12,354 nucleotides of DNA from Pseudomonadota bacterium. GTDB lineage: Bacteria; Myxococcota; Myxococcia; Myxococcales; Myxococcaceae. How positions within the stretch are numbered: the first letter of the stretch is position 1; each line of letters opens with the position of its first letter. Positions 7,454-12,354 of this stretch are shown one piece after another. A model generated the notes under the pieces. It was not told the DNA's origin. It saw only the letters and a program-made list of their open reading frames with translations, and searched no databases. The stretch lies in assembly GCA_023424585.1 (NCBI GenBank), contig JAFADT010000943.1, positions 1 through 12,354 on the forward strand, written 5' to 3'. Position numbers and translations under genes: made by a program.

Positions 7454-8872
7454 GTGCCCAACGCCCTCTCTCGCGGCCTCTTCAACCTGTTCTTCGGCGC
7501 GAAGCGCAGACCGTTCGCGTCGCTGCCCGGTCCCCCGCCGGGGCTCCTCGGCACCGCCGGGGACTTCCTGGGGGCTTCACCCTGGGACGTCTGCGCCCGC
7601 TATGGCCGCGAGTACGGCGGCGTCACCCTCATCTGGATGGGACCCAACCCCGGGCTGGTGCTCAACGACCCGGCGCTCATCGCGGAGGTGTACGAGTCCC
7701 CGCGCCGGGTGGAGTTCGAGAAGGGGAACATCAGCGAGCAGATCCGCCCGTCCACGACGGACGACACGGCCTTCACGGCGGAGCTGCGCGGAGACTGGGT
7801 CCAGAAGCGCGCCCTGGAGCCCGGCGCGCAGCCCTGGGCCCCGGAGTGGCTGGCGGAGCAGGTGGGGCCCATGCAGGCGGCCATCTCCGAGTCCGTGGAC
7901 GCGCTGCTGAAGCAGGACCGCATCGACTTCACGCCCGCGCTGCGGCGGCTGACGTTCGACGCGTTCTCGGTGGCCTCGGTGGGGGAGAAGCTGCCGGAGC
8001 AGGTGTTCGAGGACTTCATGCTGCTCGCGAGGGCGGCGGACGCGCGCATCCAGTCGAAGCTGCCGCTGAGGTTCGTGAAGCCTCCCAAGGACTTCGAGGC
8101 GGTGAAGGCGCGCTTCTACGGACACTTCGTGGACCGGATCCGCGAGGCTCGCAAGCGGCAGGACCCCCGCGCGGTGGACGTCATGTCCCGCTATCTGCGG
8201 GAGGCGCCGGGCATCGATGAGCAGGTGCTGGCGCACATGCTGGGGGGCACCTACTTCGGCGGGGCGTTCTCCTCCAGCGTCACGTTGGTGGGCGCGTTCC
8301 ACCAGCTCAACAAATCCCCCGACGCGGACGCGCGGCTCGCCGCCGAGGCTGCTGCCCTGGTGGCGGACGGACCGCTGACGTCCCAGAGGCTGGAGGGCGC
8401 GAGGTGGGTGGAGGCGGTGGCGTATGAGGCGCTGCGCATCCTGCCGGCGGTCCGGGTGATGACGCGCACGCCTTCGAAGGATGCGCAGCTGGCCGGCGTC
8501 ACCTTGCCGGCGGGTTCGATGATCATGATCTCGAACCAGCACCTGCACCGCGACCCGGCGCACTGGCCGGACCCGGACACGTTCAAGCCGGAGCGCTGGC
8601 TGGACGGAGGAACGACGCGGGACCCGCTGGGGAGCGGTCACTTCTTCCCGTTTGGCCGGGGTCCGCGCGCGTGCGTGGGCGCGGACTTCGCGATGACGTA
8701 CCTGAAGACGGCGCTCGCGACGATGGCCTCCCGGGTGAAGGTCCACCTCGACTCGACGGAGCCCTTCGAGGAGGGCTTCTTCTTCGGCGTGGTGCTGCCC
8801 AAGGGCGTCACCGGGAGGCTGGTCGAGCGAGCAGCCCCGTCATCTCAGGACGTGCGCGCCCGGAGCGCCTGA
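7454..8872 (+). CDS. Cytochrome P450 with atypical I-helix, likely partner of LOX2
   Basis: Heme-thiolate enzyme of 472 aa. The heme loop FPFGRGPRACVG (398-409) carries the ligand C407. E325 and R328 form the ExxR motif (EALR), PERW is at 379-382, and the C-helix WxxxR is W115-R119. The I-helix reads MLGGTYFGGAFSSS (262-275). At the place of the usual (A/G)Gx(D/E)T it has G269-G270-A271-F272-S273, so the acid is Phe and the Thr is Ser. That pair normally delivers protons for O2 cleavage, so peroxygenase, isomerase or dehydratase chemistry on a LOX hydroperoxide is plausible. It lacks the extended heme loop of plant CYP74. The N-terminus has a proline hinge (LPGPPPG) but no membrane anchor. 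The start is GTG 7454 with GGAG nine bases upstream, 21 bp after the LOX2 stop. No ferredoxin or reductase gene is adjacent. Confidence 0.95.
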   Translation: MPNALSRGLFNLFFGAKRRPFASLPGPPPGLLGTAGDFLGASPWDVCARYGREYGGVTLIWMGPNPGLVLNDPALIAEVYESPRRVEFEKGNISEQIRPSTTDDTAFTAELRGDWVQKRALEPGAQPWAPEWLAEQVGPMQAAISESVDALLKQDRIDFTPALRRLTFDAFSVASVGEKLPEQVFEDFMLLARAADARIQSKLPLRFVKPPKDFEAVKARFYGHFVDRIREARKRQDPRAVDVMSRYLREAPGIDEQVLAHMLGGTYFGGAFSSSVTLVGAFHQLNKSPDADARLAAEAAALVADGPLTSQRLEGARWVEAVAYEALRILPAVRVMTRTPSKDAQLAGVTLPAGSMIMISNQHLHRDPAHWPDPDTFKPERWLDGGTTRDPLGSGHFFPFGRGPRACVGADFAMTYLKTALATMASRVKVHLDSTEPFEEGFFFGVVLPKGVTGRLVERAAPSSQDVRARSA

Positions 8873-8878
8873 GCCCCC

Positions 8879-8901
8879 GGCGGCCATGGACAGTGGCCGC
8901 C
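8879..8901. terminator. GC-rich hairpin between convergent P450 and ALDH genes
   Basis: A perfect eight-base-pair stem (GGCGGCCA at 8879-8886 with TGGCCGCC at 8894-8901) closes a seven-base loop. It lies in the 43-bp gap between the P450 stop at 8872 and the aldehyde dehydrogenase stop at 8916. The position suits a bidirectional terminator. There is no T tract on either strand, so intrinsic termination is not certain; it may only stabilise 3' ends. Confidence 0.5.
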
Positions 8902-8915
8902 CTCCAGCACCTGCT

Positions 8916-10355
8916 TCACTGCCCCCGCCTCCGACCATGGGGGTTGGCATGAAGCACTCTGGCTTCGGCGTGCGCCATGAAGCGCTCCACCTCATCAGGA
9001 TTGTTGCTGAAGAGGGTGGCTGTGAGGCCATGTTCGCAGTCGTTGGCCATCCGCAGCGCGTCGTCGAGCGTGCGGAAGCTCGTGATTCCTACAAAGGGGA
9101 GCAACAGCTCCTCGCGCATCAGCCGGTGCACGTGCGGCAGCGCCACCAGGGTGGGCGCGACGAAGTAGCCCTCCGCGAGTGCTCCTTCGAGCCGGAGGCG
9201 ATTGCCGCCGGTGATGACGGCGCCGTCCATGCGGGCCTCGTCCATCGCGACCTCGAAGCGTTCCACGGCTGCTCCGCTGATGACCGGGCCGGTGAACACG
9301 AACGGCTGCGATGGGTCTCCCACACGCGCTGACCAGGTCTTGCGTGCCAGCCCATCAACGAAGTCATTCAGAATGGACTCGTGCACGTAGAGGCGCGACA
9401 GGGCGCTTCCACTCTGACCGGAGAAGCCGAACGCGGAGTGGAGGCAATCCTCAATGGCGAGCTCCAGGTCCGCGTCCCGGCAGATGATGGCCGGATTCTT
9501 TCCCCCCAGCTCCAGGCTGCACGGCCGAACGCGCCCGGCGGACATGTGTCGCTGGATGTCCCGCCCCGCTGACATGCTGCCAGCGAAGGAGACGCCGTCC
9601 ACGGCTGGGTGGCGCACGAGCGCCGACCCCAGCGTCGTGCCCCCTCCATTCACGACATGGAGGACGCCGGCGGGAAGGCCCGCGTCAACGAGCGCTTGAC
9701 GCAGGGCCTCCGTGCTCCAGGGTGCCTTCGCGCTGGGCTTGAGGATGACGACGTTGCCGCCGAGCAGCGCGGGAGCGCTCAGGCGGGCCGCGAGCGCGAT
9801 GGGGAAGCTGAAGGGCGTGATGATGGCGAAGACACCGTACGGACGTAGGACGCCGCGCCTTCTCTCGTCGTCTGTCAGCCCGGTCGCCGACGGCACGGGC
9901 CCTTCGGCTTGCTCGGGCTGCCCAGCGGAGTGACGCAGCAGGCTCGCTGCTTCTCTCACCTCCTCCAGTGACTCCTGCCAGCACTTGCCCACCTCCAGCG
10001 TGACTCGCGCCGCGAACTCGAGGCTGCGCTCGCAGAGGAGCTCGGCGGCGCGCTGGAGGACGCTCGCGCGTTCAGCCCACGCCGTCGAACGCCAGCGCCG
10101 CTGGGCCTCATGGGCGACGCGCACCACGTGGTCCAGTTGGGAGATGGGTGTGCGGTGGAATGAGGCCAGCAGCTCGTCTGGCCTCGCCGGATTCCGGCTC
10201 TCGAGCAACTCCCCGCTCCGGTAGGCCTTGTCGGCAAGCCATGCTGGAAGCTCCGCGCCCAGCGCCCCTCGCACGCTGTTGAGTGATTCGGTGAACTGGG
10301 CATGCGAAGGGCTCCGGTCCGTGGCCGCAGCCAGACCGTGGGGACGGGAACTCAT
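8916..10355 (-). CDS. Aldehyde dehydrogenase homologue, catalytic residues lost and C-terminus truncated
   Basis: Aldehyde dehydrogenase superfamily member, 479 aa. The Rossmann and catalytic framework is clear: LRPYGVFAIITPF (170-182), ILKPSAKAPWS, FAGSMSAGR (258-265), LELGGKNP (281-288, with general base E282) and SALSRLYV (317-324). Key residues are missing. The nucleophilic Cys of the GQKCSA-type motif is G316 (GQSGSALS, codon GGA at 9410-9408). The active-site Asn of the N-F-P motif is S183 (PFSFP, codon AGC). The EEIFGP motif reads EELLLP. The protein stops after HANPHGRRRGQ, before the PFGG...SG segment and last strand seen in complete enzymes, roughly 50-60 residues short. Base use is looser than in its neighbours. 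ATG 10355 has AGGA six bases upstream; a GTG at 10382 is less likely. It follows prpD after 46 bp. It is either a decaying gene or a pseudoenzyme; active dehydrogenase function is unlikely. Confidence 0.85.
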   Translation of the reverse strand: MSSRPHGLAAATDRSPSHAQFTESLNSVRGALGAELPAWLADKAYRSGELLESRNPARPDELLASFHRTPISQLDHVVRVAHEAQRRWRSTAWAERASVLQRAAELLCERSLEFAARVTLEVGKCWQESLEEVREAASLLRHSAGQPEQAEGPVPSATGLTDDERRRGVLRPYGVFAIITPFSFPIALAARLSAPALLGGNVVILKPSAKAPWSTEALRQALVDAGLPAGVLHVVNGGGTTLGSALVRHPAVDGVSFAGSMSAGRDIQRHMSAGRVRPCSLELGGKNPAIICRDADLELAIEDCLHSAFGFSGQSGSALSRLYVHESILNDFVDGLARKTWSARVGDPSQPFVFTGPVISGAAVERFEVAMDEARMDGAVITGGNRLRLEGALAEGYFVAPTLVALPHVHRLMREELLLPFVGITSFRTLDDALRMANDCEHGLTATLFSNNPDEVERFMAHAEARVLHANPHGRRRGQ

Positions 10356-10401
10356 GGTTCTTCCTTGGGGCGGGGGAGGCACTCAGCGCGGGCGGGGCGC
10401 C

Positions 10402-11853
10402 CTACGCTACGTAGGCATCCACGTATTCGTGGACCGGGGTCTCGTCGAGGCGGCGTGGATCGAGGGAGAGCTCAAGGATCCTGTCGCGCTGCTTCTCCGC
10501 GAAGCGCCGCTCCAGGTTCCGCCGGAACTTCGCCTCCAACAGGGGAATGCCTTCAGCCCTGCGCCGCTTGTGCCCGACGGGATACTCGACGACCACCTCC
10601 GGCAGGGAGGTGCCGTCCTTGAGGGTGACGGTGAGCCCGTTGGCGATCGAGCGCTTCTCCGGGTCGTGATAGTCCCGCGTGAAGGCGGTGTCCTCGACGC
10701 ACACGGTCTTCTCCCGCAGCGCGTCGATGCGCGGGTCGGCCGCGATGCGATCCTCGTAGTCGGCGGCGGTGAGCCGGCCGAAGAGCAGCGGCACCGCGAC
10801 CATGTACTGGACGCAGTGGTCTCGGTCCGCGGGGTTCGCGAGCGGCCCCTTCTTGTCAATGATGCGGATGCACGCTTCGTGCGTCCGGATGGAGACGCGA
10901 GCGATGTCCGCCGCGCTCTTCCCGCGCCGCGCGAGCTCGGCATGCAGCGTCATGGCTGCCTCCACGGCCGTCTGGGAGTGGAACTCCGCTGGGAAGGAGA
11001 TCTTGAACAGCACGTTCTCCATCACGTACGAGCCGTAGGGGCGCTGGAACTTGAACGGCTGTCCCTTGAAGGCCACGTCGTAGAAGCCCCACGTCCTGGC
11101 CGTCAGCGCGGAGGGGTAGCCCATCTCCCCCGTGCGGGCGATGAGCGCGAGCCGGACGCCGCGCGCGGTCGCATCCCCGGCGGCCCACGACTTGCGCGAG
11201 CCGGTGTTCGGCGCATGCCGGTAGGTGCGCAGGCTCTGGCCATCCACCCAGGCGAGTGACACCGCGTTCAGGACTTCGTCCCGGGAGAGGCCCAACATGT
11301 GCGCGACGACGGCGGTCGTCGCGACCTTCACGAGCACCACGTGGTCGAGCCCGACGCGGTTGAAGGAGTTCTCCAGGGCGATGCACCCCTGGACCTCATG
11401 GGCACGAACCATCGCCGTGAGGATCGCGCGCATCGTGAGCGGCGGTTTGCCCGCCGCCACGGCGTTGCGCGACAGCCAGTCCGCCGTGGCGAGGATGCCT
11501 CCGAGGTTGTCCGAGGGGTGTCCCCACTCCGCTGCGAGCCAGGTGTCATTGAAGTCGAGCCAGCGAATCATCACGCCCAGGTTGAAGGCCGCCTGGACGG
11601 GGTCCAGCTGGTAGGGCGTTCCGGGGACCTTCGCCCCCTGCGGGACCACGGTGCCCGGGACGATGGGGCCGAGCAGCTTCGTGCAGGCGGGGTACTCCAG
11701 CGCCTCCAGGCCGCAGCCCAGGGTGTCCAGCAGGCACAGCCGCGCCGTCTCATGGGCGAGCGTGCTGGGGGGCTCCGCCTTCATCACGTAGTCGACGATG
11801 TCCTGGATGACGGCGTCGAAGGGGGGCCGGTGGGTCGAGAAGTGGTTGCTCAT
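10402..11853 (-). CDS. prpD: 2-methylcitrate dehydratase (MmgE/PrpD family)
   Basis: Catalyses dehydration of 2-methylcitrate to 2-methyl-cis-aconitate in the methylcitrate cycle, which clears propionyl-CoA. From ATG 11853 the protein is 483 aa, which matches the recalled length of E. coli PrpD. Family features include the N-terminal helical region with [13 protein letters not shown], the [20 protein letters not shown] segment near residue 95-114, the [13 protein letters not shown] helix, [15 protein letters not shown] and [14 protein letters not shown]. The longer in-frame extension upstream would overlap prpC and lacks family similarity, so the start at 11853 is taken. It begins ten bases after the prpC stop (TGA), with no strong Shine-Dalgarno, consistent with translation coupled to prpC. 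A general MmgE/PrpD relative is the alternative, but the neighbouring prpC makes PrpD very likely. prpB is not in the window. Confidence 0.95.
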   Translation of the reverse strand: MSNHFSTHRPPFDAVIQDIVDYVMKAEPPSTLAHETARLCLLDTLGCGLEALEYPACTKLLGPIVPGTVVPQGAKVPGTPYQLDPVQAAFNLGVMIRWLDFNDTWLAAEWGHPSDNLGGILATADWLSRNAVAAGKPPLTMRAILTAMVRAHEVQGCIALENSFNRVGLDHVVLVKVATTAVVAHMLGLSRDEVLNAVSLAWVDGQSLRTYRHAPNTGSRKSWAAGDATARGVRLALIARTGEMGYPSALTARTWGFYDVAFKGQPFKFQRPYGSYVMENVLFKISFPAEFHSQTAVEAAMTLHAELARRGKSAADIARVSIRTHEACIRIIDKKGPLANPADRDHCVQYMVAVPLLFGRLTAADYEDRIAADPRIDALREKTVCVEDTAFTRDYHDPEKRSIANGLTVTLKDGTSLPEVVVEYPVGHKRRRAEGIPLLEAKFRRNLERRFAEKQRDRILELSLDPRRLDETPVHEYVDAYVA

Positions 11854-11863
11854 GGTGGGCTGG

Positions 11864-12354
11864 TCACGCGCGATTGGAGAGGGAGATGAACGGCCGGTTT
11901 TCCGGGCCGACATAGCGGGCGCTGGGGCGGATGATCTTGTTGTCGGCGCGCTGCTCGAGGACATGCGCGCTCCAGCCCGTGGTGCGCGCAATCACGAACA
12001 AGGGCGTGAACATGGCGGTGGGAATGCCCATCTGGTGGTAGCTGACCGCGCTGAACCAATCCAGGTTGGGAAACATCTTCTTCGCCTCCCACATCACCGT
12101 CTCAATCCGCTCGGCGATGTCGAACAGCCGCATGGAGCGGGCGGCCCGCGACAGGGAGCGGGCCACCTCCTTGATGACTTGGTTCCGGGGATCCGCCACC
12201 GTGTAGACCGGGTGGCCGAAGCCGATGACGACCTCCTTGTTCGCGATGCGCCGGCGGATGTCGGCCTCGGCCTCGTCCGCAGATGCGTAGCGTTTCTGGA
12301 TCTCCAGCGCGACCTCGTTGGCGCCGCCGTGCTTGGGGCCGCGCAGGGCACCAA
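11864..12354 (-). CDS. prpC: 2-methylcitrate synthase, C-terminal 162 residues (5' end beyond window)
   Basis: Condenses propionyl-CoA with oxaloacetate to 2-methylcitrate, the first step of the methylcitrate cycle. Only the C-terminal part is present; the first two bases at the right edge belong to a split codon. The citrate-synthase active-site residues are visible: His in GPKHGGAN, His in GFGHPVYT and Asp in FPNLDWFSA. The ending, [20 protein letters not shown], and [10 protein letters not shown] are typical of PrpC-type rather than TCA-type citrate synthases, as is the prpD gene ten bases downstream. The stop TGA is at 11866-11864. A bifunctional citrate/methylcitrate synthase cannot be excluded from the sequence alone. 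Confidence 0.94.
   Translation of the reverse strand, partial: GALRGPKHGGANEVALEIQKRYASADEAEADIRRRIANKEVVIGFGHPVYTVADPRNQVIKEVARSLSRAARSMRLFDIAERIETVMWEAKKMFPNLDWFSAVSYHQMGIPTAMFTPLFVIARTTGWSAHVLEQRADNKIIRPSARYVGPENRPFISLSNRA

Noticed and set aside
8840..9031. Missing ALDH C-terminus hidden by a frameshift
   Set aside because: The other frame after 8950 reads Gly/Ala/Ser-rich sequence without PFGG or a terminal strand, and runs into the antisense of the P450 end. The gene is truncated rather than simply frameshifted.
10356..10382. GTG start for the ALDH at 10382
   Set aside because: ATG 10355 has AGGA at good spacing, while the extension (MPPPPQGRT) encodes that Shine-Dalgarno and has no family match.
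10401..10415. Palindrome CCTACG-CTA-CGTAGG over the prpD stop
   Set aside because: A six-base stem with a three-base loop and no T tract is too weak to call a terminator; it may be chance.
11854..11991. Longer prpD start overlapping prpC
   Set aside because: The extension is Arg/Ser/Pro-rich and shadows prpC; ATG 11853 gives the normal PrpD length of 483 aa.

Overview
The window is uniformly GC-rich with strong G/C preference at third codon positions. It carries a type II-like MenB, a methylcitrate pair and two lipoxygenases. This combination points to a myxobacterium of the Myxococcus/Corallococcus type; that is an inference from gene content and base composition, as there is no rRNA or other marker here. 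Coding density is very high and neighbouring genes are packed closely.

Layout. (1) 1-2069, minus strand: a three-gene run read as antibiotic-biosynthesis-monooxygenase (ABM/LsrG-like) protein, iron-type alcohol dehydrogenase, then endonuclease III (nth, cut by the left edge). The first two are separated by one base and the last two by ten. (2) 2148-3041, plus strand: menB (1,4-dihydroxy-2-naphthoyl-CoA synthase, menaquinone pathway), divergent from the first run. (3) 3048-8872: a lipoxygenase island. LOX1 (minus) and LOX2 (plus) diverge from a region of about 290 bp, and LOX2 is followed after 21 bp by a cytochrome P450. (4) 8879-8901: a perfect hairpin between convergent genes. (5) 8916-12354, minus strand: prpC (5' end outside the window), prpD, then an aldehyde dehydrogenase homologue that has lost its catalytic cysteine, its catalytic asparagine and its C-terminal segment.

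How the genes work together. The island at 3048-8872 looks like an oxylipin module. Two lipoxygenases with different N-terminal beta domains would make fatty-acid hydroperoxides. The P450 lacks the usual acid-Thr pair of the I-helix, so it may use a hydroperoxide directly rather than O2 plus electrons. LOX2 also ends in Val instead of the usual Ile metal ligand. PrpC and PrpD make and dehydrate 2-methylcitrate from propionyl-CoA and oxaloacetate. The decayed aldehyde dehydrogenase behind them probably no longer oxidises aldehydes. No tRNA, rRNA, CRISPR array, insertion sequence or phage gene is visible.
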